Source: Oscillospiraceae bacterium
Lineage (GTDB): Bacteria > Bacillota > Clostridia > Oscillospirales > Oscillospiraceae
Reading direction: 5' to 3'
Assembly: GCA_016296635.1 (NCBI GenBank)
Contig: JAEDIZ010000087.1
Location: forward strand, 1-8,558
DNA: 8,558 bases
Shown: positions 1 through 6,879 of the stretch, piece by piece
Numbering within the stretch: position 1 is the stretch's first letter
How the letters are laid out: every line of letters begins with the position of its first letter
Translations under genes and position numbers: made by a program
The notes under the pieces: generated by a model
The model's database searches: none
What the model saw: the letters and a program-made list of their open reading frames with translations, nothing else
What the model was told of the DNA's origin: nothing

Positions 1-533
1 CAACCGCCATGTATCGAATCATGTTCGATCTTCGTGAAGAAAAAGGCGGACGCGTTGTTGACTTTTTCCGCGCTTTTCGGGAGAACTTCAAAAATTCCAC
101 GCTGCTTTGGCTGATTTATCTGCTCGGCGCAGCAGTAATTTATGTTCTGTTCTGTCTTCTTTCATGGGTCAATGCCGGCAATCTGGTTCAGGTACTGCTG
201 CTGATTCCGTTTTTTCTGTTTTTCTTCGTCTGGCTTTTTTCCTTGCATTACTGCTTCGCTTTAAGCGCATATTTTGAAAATACACTCAAAAACACGCTCA
301 GAAATGCCGTACTCATGAGCATGAGGCATCTTCCGCAGACCATCATCTGCGCGGCAATCACGCTTCTGCCGGTTGTCTTCGCCTTTATTTCTCTGTACTG
401 GCTGCTGATGCTGGGTTATGTGTGGCTCTTTATGTACCCCGGATTATCGTTTTATTGGAAGTCCGGCCAGATTTCCAAAGTATTTGCGAACTATACAACC
501 GTCAATTCCGAAACCGACAGTGAAGAAGAATAA
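1..533 (+). CDS. DUF624 (YesL-like) membrane protein, 3' part, cut by left window edge
   Basis: The reading frame is open from the first complete codon at base 3 to the stop at 531-533. DUF624 proteins usually have about 200 residues and begin with a transmembrane segment before the part seen here, so the ATG at base 9 is probably internal and the true start lies to the left. Counting from that ATG, a charged stretch (residues 9-29, ending in a DFFRAFRENFK pattern typical of the family) is followed by hydrophobic segments at about 31-53, 59-87, 109-127 and 128-148 and a short acidic tail. The biochemical role of DUF624 is unknown. Members commonly sit beside ABC sugar-import and glycan-use genes in Bacillota, so a transporter operon may lie to the left. 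No hairpin terminator follows it, only T-rich DNA, so read-through into the next genes is possible. Confidence 0.85.
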   Translation, partial: TAMYRIMFDLREEKGGRVVDFFRAFRENFKNSTLLWLIYLLGAAVIYVLFCLLSWVNAGNLVQVLLLIPFFLFFFVWLFSLHYCFALSAYFENTLKNTLRNAVLMSMRHLPQTIICAAITLLPVVFAFISLYWLLMLGYVWLFMYPGLSFYWKSGQISKVFANYTTVNSETDSEEE

Positions 534-542
534 TTTCCGTTT

Positions 543-571
543 TTGCTATTTTTTCCTATTTTATTAATAAT
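543..571 (+). promoter_or_regulatory. Candidate sigma-A promoter upstream of NagB-like copy 1
   Basis: TTGCTA at 543-548 and AATAAT at 566-571 are separated by 17 bases inside a T-rich stretch. A second, weaker pair further down (a TTTACT box and a TACCAT box, also 17 apart, around 608-636) is nearer the gene. Neither is close to consensus, and AT-rich DNA produces such matches by chance. Confidence 0.35.
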
Positions 572-636
572 TGAAACAAAATTGCACGTTATCGGCACAA
601 AAAAACATTTACTTTTTTCTCCATAAATCATACCAT

Positions 637-648
637 TATCTCGAGATA
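637..648. promoter_or_regulatory. Perfect 12-bp palindrome, candidate operator
   Basis: TATCTCGAGATA reads the same on both strands. It lies 68 bases before the start codon at 717 and just downstream of the candidate promoters, where a repressor or activator dimer could act on the NagB-like/NagA-like pair. No second copy of the full site is visible in the window. Which protein binds it, if any, is unknown. Confidence 0.35.
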
Positions 649-716
649 GCTTTAGAAGCCAATCTCTGTCTAATTAAGTTAAAAGCACAAAATAAAAGGA
701 AAGTGAGTATTTTATT

Positions 717-1688
717 ATGGGACTTTATGATGAATTCAGATTCAAGCCTGCAGAGTTTCTGCCGAACAGCAATATGCCGCTGGAAGAGCTGGAACGCATC
801 CGCAACATCAAGCGCGAGGACATGGAATACACCAACGAAAACGGTTTCCAGGTCAAGGTCGTGCTGGATCCGGAAAGCCTGATGGCACTGGATATCTTCA
901 CCCGGATTCTGAAATCCGATATTGAAGACACGCATTTCACCTTCATCTGCCCGAACCAGCACCCCGTGTGCTACACTTCCGTGGCAGAAATGATCAACAA
1001 GTACAATGTCAGCTGCCGCAATGTCGATGCATTTGCCATGGACGAGTGGGCAGATGAGGAAGGCAATGTTGCACCTCTGACCTATGGTGCAGGCCTCGGC
1101 TACAGCTTCATCAACCATTTCTATATGCGCATCCGTGAGGATCTTCGCCCGGACATCAGCCATTGGCATGTCCACACCAACGAAAATAAGGGCACCGGCG
1201 TCTACTCCTCCATCATTGAAGAGTGCGGCAACGGCGGCGCAGACGTGATCTATTCCGCAACCGGTTGGCCCGGACACACCGCTTTCATCGATCCGCGAAC
1301 CAAGGAATTTGCAGCTGACTCTCTGGAAGAGTTCTGCAAGCTCGGCTCCCGCATTGTGACCGAAAGCCCGCTGACCATTGCAGAGAACTCTCTGTTTGGC
1401 CCGATGGGTGCTTCCGGTGACGTTTGGGCAGTTCCTCCGAAGGCTGCCACCATCGGCCCGAGAGATGTTGTCAACTCCCGTGAGCGTTTTGAAGTTCACA
1501 ACATTCTCAACGCACAGAACGGCGATACCTGGCAGAGAATGATCAGCCGTATCGAGCTGTACGGCCCGATCAGCATGGAATGCCCGGCTTCCATCTTCAG
1601 ACTCGGTAAGGGCACCTGCTATGTTTCCGAAGCCATTGCAAAGCCCTTCGGCAGCTGGTACTGCGGAATCGAAGACAGGTATCTGTAA
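717..1688 (+). CDS. NagB-superfamily sugar isomerase/deaminase-like protein, copy 1
   Basis: A 323-residue protein of the glucosamine-6-phosphate deaminase/6-phosphogluconolactonase superfamily (COG0363-like). In this fold the relatives convert an amino-sugar phosphate to a keto-sugar phosphate plus ammonia. It is longer than E. coli NagB (266) because of an N-terminal extension of roughly 35 residues. The MDEW motif (residues 108-111) keeps the Asp equivalent to NagB D72. The motif at 183-193 (GW-PGHTAFIDP) keeps the His equivalent to H143, but Pro185 replaces the catalytic D141 and Asp192 replaces E148. The phosphate-loop position (PTGGTP in NagB) reads PNQHPV here (79-84). The alignment was done by eye. 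It closely resembles copy 3 (shared ITNENG/YTNENG, MDEWADE-GNVAP, GHTAFIDP). The ribosome binding site is weak (GGAAAGTGAG, 699-708). It is probably co-transcribed with the NagA-like gene 72 bases downstream. Family is secure; substrate is not. Confidence 0.88.
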   Translation: MGLYDEFRFKPAEFLPNSNMPLEELERIRNIKREDMEYTNENGFQVKVVLDPESLMALDIFTRILKSDIEDTHFTFICPNQHPVCYTSVAEMINKYNVSCRNVDAFAMDEWADEEGNVAPLTYGAGLGYSFINHFYMRIREDLRPDISHWHVHTNENKGTGVYSSIIEECGNGGADVIYSATGWPGHTAFIDPRTKEFAADSLEEFCKLGSRIVTESPLTIAENSLFGPMGASGDVWAVPPKAATIGPRDVVNSRERFEVHNILNAQNGDTWQRMISRIELYGPISMECPASIFRLGKGTCYVSEAIAKPFGSWYCGIEDRYL

Positions 1689-1760
1689 GCACAAATCCGA
1701 AAACCGATTCACGCAAAGCAGGCGCGAACATTTGGTTTTCCATAGGAAAGGAATGCTGAA

Positions 1761-2930
1761 ATGAACGCAATTATTCACGCAAAGCTTGTTATGGAAGACG
1801 GTATCATCTGGGATGGTACGCTTCTGTATGAAGGAAAGAAAATCGTTGCTGTCGGCGAAGCTGAAAAAATTCAGGTTCCGGCTGATGCCTCCGTCTTCGA
1901 CGCAAAGGGCAATTATCTGGCTCCCGGCCTGATCGATATCCACAATCACGGCGGCGGCGACTGGCTTTTTGCTGAGAATCCCACATACTGCGCAGAATAT
2001 TTCCTGCGTCATGGTGAAACCACCATTCTGCCCACCTTCTACCATAATCTTTCTCTGAAGGATATGCTGGAAGGTGCCGAGAAGGTTCGCGAAGCCTCGA
2101 AGACCGGTGCAGGACGCGCTATGAACGGTCTTTATATGGAAGGGCCTTTCATGAGTCTGAGCGGCAGCTTCCAGAACGAAATGAAATGGGAAGGCGCTGT
2201 AAAGGCATCTGACTATGTTCCGCTGATTGAGGGACTCGGCGACATGGTTCGCGTATGGGCCATTGACCCGGACCGCGAGAACATTGAAGAGTTCATGCAG
2301 TACGCAAAGGAAAAGACTCCGCAGGCAATCTTTGCGCACGGCCACTCCAGCTCAACCTCGGAAAGCATCCGTGCTCTCGCCCACTACGGCGTAAAGGTAC
2401 GCACCCACATCACGGACGCCGGTCAGTCCAAGGGCCGCGCTCAGGGTACGCCCGGCGCCGGCGGCGACCAGTACTGCCTGTATGAGCCGGATATGTACGC
2501 AGAACTGATCTGCGACGAAAACGGCATCCATGTTCCGCCTGATCTGATCAAGATGATCGTTCGCACCAAGGGTGTGGAAAAGGTCTGTCTGATCTCCGAC
2601 TCCATGCCCAGCCGTACCGATTACAAGAACAACGAAGCCATGGGCATCTGGTACGGCCCGGATCTGAACTACGATGATGAGGGCAAACTCGCAGGCAGCC
2701 GCATGACGCTGGATCACGGCGTCAGAAACATGATGAAGCACACCGGCTATGGTCTGTGCCACGCGATCCGCATGGCTTCTCTGAACCCCGCAAAGCTGCT
2801 CGGTCTTGACAACGAAATCGGCAGCCTTGCCCCCGGAAAGCTTGCCAACATGATTCTGATCGACGACATGGTCAACATCAAGAAGGTCTATCTGCAGGGC
2901 GATCTGATGATTGACAATGATGCTGAGTAA
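1761..2930 (+). CDS. NagA-like amidohydrolase (N-acetylglucosamine-6-phosphate deacetylase family)
   Basis: A 389-residue metal-dependent hydrolase whose length suits NagA, which removes acetate from N-acetylglucosamine-6-phosphate in the cytoplasm. A small N-terminal beta domain leads to APGLIDIHNHGGG, with metal-site His61 and His63. YMEGPF follows with Glu127, then AHGHS with His195, THITDAG with His216, GIHV at 255-258, and ISDSMPS with Asp280, the position of the catalytic Asp (D273 in E. coli). Metal and catalytic positions therefore look intact. Substrate-side motifs differ: THLFNAM of classical NagA is THITDAG here, and a GTPGAGGD stretch (229-236) follows. The start is supported by AAGGA eight bases before the ATG. 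The gap before it holds a 7-bp GAAAACC/GGTTTTC inverted repeat but no terminator. Deacylation of an N-acyl sugar is the best guess; strict NagA activity is not assured. Confidence 0.87.
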   Translation: MNAIIHAKLVMEDGIIWDGTLLYEGKKIVAVGEAEKIQVPADASVFDAKGNYLAPGLIDIHNHGGGDWLFAENPTYCAEYFLRHGETTILPTFYHNLSLKDMLEGAEKVREASKTGAGRAMNGLYMEGPFMSLSGSFQNEMKWEGAVKASDYVPLIEGLGDMVRVWAIDPDRENIEEFMQYAKEKTPQAIFAHGHSSSTSESIRALAHYGVKVRTHITDAGQSKGRAQGTPGAGGDQYCLYEPDMYAELICDENGIHVPPDLIKMIVRTKGVEKVCLISDSMPSRTDYKNNEAMGIWYGPDLNYDDEGKLAGSRMTLDHGVRNMMKHTGYGLCHAIRMASLNPAKLLGLDNEIGSLAPGKLANMILIDDMVNIKKVYLQGDLMIDNDAE

Positions 2931-2951
2931 ATCAATCTTTTCCAAATAAAG

Positions 2952-2985
2952 ATCCCGGCGTTTTCTTAATTGAAAACGCCGGGAT
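2952..2985. terminator. Intrinsic terminator shared by convergent genes
   Basis: A perfect 14-bp stem (ATCCCGGCGTTTTC pairing with GAAAACGCCGGGAT) encloses a 6-base TTAATT loop and is followed on the plus strand by TTTCTTGTTCTG. It begins 21 bases after the NagA-like stop and ends 11 bases before the stop of the minus-strand acetyltransferase, so it can serve both directions. The T-run is better for the plus strand; on the minus strand it reads CTTTATTTGG. Confidence 0.88.
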
Positions 2986-2996
2986 TTCTTGTTCTG

Positions 2997-3488
2997 TTAT
3001 TTGCTTGTCAGCCGAAGTCGCATCTGATACCACGGGCCGTCTTCCGACACATAAACAGACAGTCCCTCGTCCACAAAGCCATATCGCTTGTAATAGGGTA
3101 CCAGTCTGTCCTTGCAGGTCAGCACAAGACCCATGCGTCCGTGCGCCTCAGCGTCATGAATCGCATGGCGGAGCAGTGCTGATGCAATGCCGCGGCATTG
3201 GTATTCCGGATCCACGGCAAGGCCGAAGAGCATCTGCCATGTACCGGTTTCCGTGTGCTGCTCCGGGCAAACCAGCATTTCATCTTCGAGGTTTTCCTTG
3301 TCTGTGCAAAAGCCGTTGATGTATCCGACAACTTTTTCATTCTCGCAGGCCACCCAGAAATGATTTGCGTAGTGATTGATTCTTCCCCGCACAAGTGCGT
3401 CATCGCTGGCAACCGCAGCATCAAAACATCTCGCATCAATTTCATTGATGGCAAGGATATCCTTCTCTTCTGCCTGGCGGATTTCCAT
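2997..3488 (-). CDS. GNAT-family N-acetyltransferase
   Basis: A 163-residue protein. GNAT enzymes move an acetyl group from acetyl-CoA to an amine. The core reads FGLAVDPEYQCRGIASALL (88-106), with the acetyl-CoA-binding Q/R-x-x-G-x-A/G loop at 97-102 (QCRGIA), followed by a C-terminal PYYKRYGF (131-138) typical of the fold. The 'GF-TDKENLEDEM' region and the ending resemble the arylalkylamine-acetyltransferase-like branch, but the substrate cannot be assigned. An ATG at 3509 is in frame, but the ATG at 3488 is preferred because AGGAGG lies seven bases before it. The gene begins 85 bases after the amidohydrolase stop on the same strand with no strong hairpin between them, so it may be the last gene of the regulator operon. 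Its link to the sugar enzymes is uncertain. Confidence 0.88.
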   Translation of the reverse strand: MEIRQAEEKDILAINEIDARCFDAAVASDDALVRGRINHYANHFWVACENEKVVGYINGFCTDKENLEDEMLVCPEQHTETGTWQMLFGLAVDPEYQCRGIASALLRHAIHDAEAHGRMGLVLTCKDRLVPYYKRYGFVDEGLSVYVSEDGPWYQMRLRLTSK

Positions 3489-3573
3489 GATATAACCTCC
3501 TAATACCAAAAAATCAGTCTCGCGTCATTCCGTTTATCTCTTCGACGCCGTAATACGCATAGAAGCCATGCAA

Positions 3574-4641
3574 TCAGCCGTAAATGGACTTTCTCGCAGC
3601 CTCGATCAGATTGACGGCGTTGTTATACATGATATCCTCTACATCCTGTTTGCCGAGGCCGAGCGTTGCGCAGGCACGCTTGAGTGAAAGCAGCTCTTCA
3701 TAGGCGAAGAAGGTGATCTTTTCTGCTTCCTCAGCGGAAACCTCACGCAGATGCGGATCCTGGCTGGGATCGCCGTACAGTCCGGGAGGCACAAGGTTGA
3801 TGTAAGTGCCGTTTTCTTCGATGCGGTGGGTACGCATACGCAGGATGGGCATATCGGTGCCGAACATAACATGCTTCGGGCCTGCATGGCGAAGCAGCTC
3901 CGTGATGGCGTACTCGCAGCAGTTGGCGCAGAAATCGTACATCAGGTCGGGATACTTATCCAACGTCTCAAAGGCGTTGCCGACATCTTCCTTGACATAG
4001 GCTCTGCCGATATGCGCGACGATCAGGCGAACATTCGGGAACTCTTCCTTGATCTCGGCAATCTGCGCAACATTGACGGGATCCTTGAATCTGCCGTCTC
4101 TGGGAATGTGCAGCATGACGATGGCGCCCATTTCGTCCATGCGCTTGAGCTGATGCTTGGGGAAGAAGTCAAAAATACGGATCTCCTTGCGCGGCAGATA
4201 GGCCGGGGCAAGATTGAGATAAGACTTCAGACCCAGGAAGCCGCCCTCGCGGATCTTTCTCTCCAGTTCGTCTGCACTCTGCGTCGGATGGCTGTAGTAC
4301 AGAGCCGGGAAGCCGGACTTTTTGGAGCTTTCAGAAACATAGCGGTTCTGTGCCTGCCAGCCCTCAAAAGTGCCGCCCTTGCTGGGGAACATCATAGCAG
4401 ATACTTCTTTCCCCGGGAACATCAGACGGTAGGTTTCCTGCAGATCCTCGATGCTGTTGTCCGCAGCAACAAGGCTCGGCCATACGACGGTTCTCTTGGG
4501 TGCGCCGGTCTCCGGAGGCTTGACGCACAGTTCCTTCAGATAGACATGCGTATGCACGTCAAAAATCTTCTGCGGCAGGAAATCCCGCAGTTCTTCTTCA
4601 TAGATCTTTCTGTCATAATCCGTGACTGTGAATAATGCCAT
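3574..4641 (-). CDS. Amidohydrolase-2 family (TIM-barrel) metal-dependent hydrolase
   Basis: A 355-residue cytoplasmic protein of the amidohydrolase-related family (PF04909-like), whose members are hydrolases or decarboxylases of small cyclic or amide substrates. Visible motifs are FDVHTH with His30 and His32 near the N-terminus, LGLKSYLNL with Lys139, VMLHIPRDGRF with His178, IVAHIGRAY with His210, and MFGTDMPILR with Asp263. The set fits a mononuclear or dinuclear metal site at the barrel mouth. The C-terminal MYNNAVNLI (338-346) matches the usual 'xxxNAxRL' ending. The start at 4641 is chosen over an upstream ATG at 4740 because GGGAGG sits nine bases before it and the longer form would run into the regulator gene. 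It lies 26 bases after the AraC-family gene in the same direction, so the two are very likely one transcript. Substrate unknown. Confidence 0.88.
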   Translation of the reverse strand: MALFTVTDYDRKIYEEELRDFLPQKIFDVHTHVYLKELCVKPPETGAPKRTVVWPSLVAADNSIEDLQETYRLMFPGKEVSAMMFPSKGGTFEGWQAQNRYVSESSKKSGFPALYYSHPTQSADELERKIREGGFLGLKSYLNLAPAYLPRKEIRIFDFFPKHQLKRMDEMGAIVMLHIPRDGRFKDPVNVAQIAEIKEEFPNVRLIVAHIGRAYVKEDVGNAFETLDKYPDLMYDFCANCCEYAITELLRHAGPKHVMFGTDMPILRMRTHRIEENGTYINLVPPGLYGDPSQDPHLREVSAEEAEKITFFAYEELLSLKRACATLGLGKQDVEDIMYNNAVNLIEAARKSIYG

Positions 4642-4667
4642 TTGATGATTCCTCCCAAAAATAAATA

Positions 4668-5588
4668 TTACTCTGATGATGCATCTGCGTTCTGCGCGAT
4701 ACTTTTCTTCATTTTTTCTGCATAAGTCGAGGGCGGGCATCCGACTTCCTTTTTGAACTTATGAGAAAAATACTGCGGTGAAGCATAACCCAGTTCATTG
4801 GCAATCTGTGAAACCGTCATTTTCCCCTCGCGCAGGAGATTTCTCGCCAGATTCAGCTTTTTCATACTGATCGTTTCGTTGATTCCCAGTCCCGTCTGTT
4901 CCTTGTAGATGGTAGACAGTCTCGATCGGCTATAATGGAACTTCGAAGCGATTTGTTCCACCGTAATCGATTCATAGATATGCTGCTGAATATATTCCGT
5001 AATCTCACCGACAATGAAGCTCCGGACAACCTCTTTCAGCCGTTTCGGGTTCACGGGATTACAGCTTTTTCCCGTGATTTCCCGCATCTGCAGAATGAGA
5101 AGCTGCTCCAGATAATTGCAGAGCATCTGTTCCGCTCCGATCGGTGCATCCTTGCTCGGGATAAACGTCAGCATATGCAGAGCTGCATTTGTCTGCCCGA
5201 ATGCCAGCTTCAGCTCCTGCAGTGCCTTGGCAAGCAGATCCTCCACCTGCTCGGTCACAGGAACGATTTTGTTATGGAGCAGCCGGATGTTGTCCGCATT
5301 CTGGCAGGAAAACGTTATCACAAAAGCATTGCATGCCGGATCTCTCATGATAATATCGTGCTGCGTATTGGGCCAGATCAGCACAAAGTCCCGCTCTTTC
5401 AGCAAATACAGTTCGTTGTCAATATAAACATCAGCACTCTCTCTGACGCAGTAGATCATTTCCCATGCGTCCTCATGCAAATGCGGATAGCTTGTCATGT
5501 GCAGACCGCAAATATAATCCGCAGAAACGATCTCCTGCACGGTAATCAGTCTCAGCAAGGAATATTTCTTATAGACAATCTTCTGCAT
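4668..5588 (-). CDS. AraC/XylS-family transcriptional regulator
   Basis: A 306-residue regulator. The N-terminal part (about 15-95) looks like a cupin sensor domain, with HMTSYPHLHEDAWEMIYC (30-47) and an 'IWPNTQHDI' turn (71-79) typical of ligand-binding AraC proteins. The C-terminal part (about 195-295) holds two helix-turn-helix units: ITVEQIASKFHYSRSRLSTIYKE (208-230) and MTVSQIANELGYASPQYFSHKFKKEVGCPPSTY (257-289), the second being the family signature. The start at 5588 is chosen because GAGGAGG (5594-5600 on the minus strand) lies five bases upstream. In-frame upstream ATGs up to 5951 would overlap its own promoter and the divergent gene. It has a near-consensus promoter and faces the NagB-like pair, so it probably controls that pair, and perhaps copy 1 and the NagA-like gene, in response to a sugar ligand. 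Confidence 0.93.
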   Translation of the reverse strand: MQKIVYKKYSLLRLITVQEIVSADYICGLHMTSYPHLHEDAWEMIYCVRESADVYIDNELYLLKERDFVLIWPNTQHDIIMRDPACNAFVITFSCQNADNIRLLHNKIVPVTEQVEDLLAKALQELKLAFGQTNAALHMLTFIPSKDAPIGAEQMLCNYLEQLLILQMREITGKSCNPVNPKRLKEVVRSFIVGEITEYIQQHIYESITVEQIASKFHYSRSRLSTIYKEQTGLGINETISMKKLNLARNLLREGKMTVSQIANELGYASPQYFSHKFKKEVGCPPSTYAEKMKKSIAQNADASSE

Positions 5589-5593
5589 ATGCG

Positions 5594-5600
5594 CCTCCTC
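5594..5600 (-). promoter_or_regulatory. Ribosome binding site fixing the AraC-family start
   Basis: The minus strand reads GAGGAGG followed by five bases and the ATG at 5588. It decides the start against several in-frame upstream ATG codons that lack such a site. Confidence 0.85.
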
Positions 5601-5633
5601 TGATGAAAACATAAACGATCTCTGATAGTTTCT

Positions 5634-5662
5634 TTTATAGTTCATGGCGCGGAATGTGTCAA
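5634..5662 (-). promoter_or_regulatory. Sigma-A promoter of the AraC-family gene
   Basis: On the minus strand a perfect -35 box TTGACA (5657-5662) and a -10 box TATAAA (5634-5639) are separated by exactly 17 bases. Transcription would start near 5627, giving a leader of about 40 bases before the start codon at 5588. AT-rich DNA just upstream (5663-5680) could act as an UP element. This promoter should be strong without an activator, unlike anything visible for the divergent gene. Confidence 0.8.
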
Positions 5663-5675
5663 TATGTAAAAAACA

Positions 5676-5710
5676 TTTTTGTTCGCCAAGATATAGGAAT
5701 TGAACAAAAA
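5676..5710. promoter_or_regulatory. 9-bp inverted repeat in the divergent control region, candidate operator
   Basis: TTTTTGTTC (5676-5684) and GAACAAAAA (5702-5710) form a perfect inverted repeat with a 17-base spacer. It sits 13 bases upstream of the -35 box of the regulator gene and about 170 bases before the start of NagB-like copy 2. The placement suits a regulatory site acting on one or both transcripts. AraC proteins more often bind direct repeats, so the binding protein could be a different one. Confidence 0.4.
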
Positions 5711-5877
5711 CATACAATCGCGAAACAAAAGCGCATTTACAAAAAACAAGAAAAAAGCTACCATGAAAAAGGTGATTCATAAACACGAAGTCTGTTTCTG
5801 CGGCAATGGGTTTCATCGTTGCAGACTCCGAAAGGGCAGATTGACTGTTTATAGCTATCAATAGGAGGTTATCTGCT
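5711..5877 (+). other. Non-coding upstream region and leader of NagB-like copy 2
   Basis: This stretch carries no gene. It is A-rich up to about 5770, with repeated ACAAAA-type words, then turns mixed. I find no convincing -35/-10 pair for the plus strand; TTGACT at 5841-5846 lies too close to the ribosome binding site to be the promoter box, and the TACAAT near 5713 lacks a good -35. That fits a promoter dependent on an activator. AGTCTG and CAGACT around 5789 and 5825 could pair as a weak hairpin in the leader. AGGAGG at 5863-5868, nine bases before the ATG, is a strong ribosome binding site. Confidence 0.4.
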
Positions 5878-6861
5878 ATGGCATTTGTCAACAAATTTGA
5901 ATTTGCTCCGGCTCCCTGGCTCCCGCTGCAGGACAGAGAAATGCTGGACACCGTGCTGAAGTACGATTTCTATGAGCATCAGGGTGACAAATTTGAAAAC
6001 CCTGACTTCTCCTACAAAATCGTATATGATGTACATAACTACTTTGCAGCAGATCTTTTCTACCGCATTAAGTGCTCCGATGTGCAGGACAAGAAACTGG
6101 TTGTAATCCTGCCCAGCCCGGAAAACGCAGTATTCATCAGCCTGGCTGATACCCTCAGCAAGTATCAGGTCAGCTGCCGCAATGTGGAAGTTTTCTTCCT
6201 CTATGAGTATGCCAACGAAAAGGGCGAAGTCGCTCCCTGGCAGAGCCCCTACAGCCGTTCCGGTCAGTTTATGAAGTACTTCTACAACCGTCTGGATCCG
6301 GCTATGCGGATGCCCATGTCTCAGATTCACTTCTTCACCACCGAGAATGCAGCCACTTACTCCGATGAGATCGCAGCAATGGGCGGTGCAGATGTTGCCT
6401 ATACTGCCATGAGCTGGTCCGGCGGCATCGGCGCAATCGACGCTGAATCCTTTGCAGCAGAGTCCATGGAAGAATTCATGAAGATGGGTTCCCGCGTTGT
6501 CACCCCCATGCCCGAGCTGATCGCGCATGATTCCCTGCGCGGCATGTTCGGCTGCTCCGGTGATATCGGCAATGTTCCTCCCTGCTGTGCAACCATCGGC
6601 CCCAAGGATCTGGTCGCAGCAAAAGAGCACATCGGTGTGCAGTATCTGACCGCCTGCGGCGGCAACCCCGCTCAGCAGAAGCCAATGCTGAAGCTGGCAT
6701 TGTTTGGCCCGCTTGCTCCCAACAACCCCGGCTCTCTGATGCGTCTGCTACCCGGCATCTGCTACATCTCCGAAGATGTTGCCCGTCCCGCCGTTTACAG
6801 CGAGGATATTCCCTGGCTGGAAGGCAAACTGGAAGAAATCCGTCAGAAGGAAGCAAAATAA
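5878..6861 (+). CDS. NagB-superfamily protein, copy 2, with degenerate active site
   Basis: A 327-residue paralogue of the neighbouring gene. It shares the FEFAPAPWLPLQD opening with copy 3 (FDFAPSSWLPVQD) and the same layout throughout, so family membership is clear from the paralogues. Catalytic positions are gone: MDEW is LYEY (108-111), so the Asp equivalent to NagB D72 is Tyr109. The GHTAFID motif is GGIGAID (182-188), so the catalytic His is Gly183. The phosphate loop (PTGGTP in NagB) reads PSPENA (79-84). The frame is intact over its full length with a strong ribosome binding site, so it is not a decaying pseudogene. It probably acts as a structural or regulatory partner of copy 3, whose gene starts 18 bases later, or has a different chemistry. 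Likely controlled by the divergent AraC-family regulator. Confidence 0.85.
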   Translation: MAFVNKFEFAPAPWLPLQDREMLDTVLKYDFYEHQGDKFENPDFSYKIVYDVHNYFAADLFYRIKCSDVQDKKLVVILPSPENAVFISLADTLSKYQVSCRNVEVFFLYEYANEKGEVAPWQSPYSRSGQFMKYFYNRLDPAMRMPMSQIHFFTTENAATYSDEIAAMGGADVAYTAMSWSGGIGAIDAESFAAESMEEFMKMGSRVVTPMPELIAHDSLRGMFGCSGDIGNVPPCCATIGPKDLVAAKEHIGVQYLTACGGNPAQQKPMLKLALFGPLAPNNPGSLMRLLPGICYISEDVARPAVYSEDIPWLEGKLEEIRQKEAK

Positions 6862-6879
6862 GGAAGGTAGGTAAGAAAT

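Noticed and set aside
571..882. A 103-codon plus-strand frame running into NagB-like copy 1
   Set aside because: It is out of frame with the real gene, begins in AT-rich non-coding DNA without a ribosome binding site and has no recognisable domain.
636..2345. A 569-codon open frame on the minus strand opposite NagB-like copy 1 and the NagA-like gene
   Set aside because: It lies fully antisense to two genes with clear family motifs, shows no recognisable domain, has a Cys/His/Val-rich composition typical of antisense shadows, and spans the gap between the real genes.
3751..4635. A 294-codon plus-strand open frame opposite the amidohydrolase-2 gene
   Set aside because: The minus-strand protein has a full set of metal-binding motifs and a good ribosome binding site; the plus-strand frame has none.
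4642..4740. N-terminal extension of the amidohydrolase up to 4740
   Set aside because: It would overlap the end of the regulator gene, lacks family similarity, and GGGAGG lies correctly before the ATG at 4641.
5589..5951. N-terminal extension of the AraC-family protein up to 5951
   Set aside because: The extra sequence would overlap its own promoter and the start of NagB-like copy 2, and the GAGGAGG site before 5588 marks the start.
5878..6861. NagB-like copy 2 as a pseudogene
   Set aside because: Active-site residues are missing, but the frame is complete, the length matches the paralogues and the ribosome binding site is strong, so it looks maintained.
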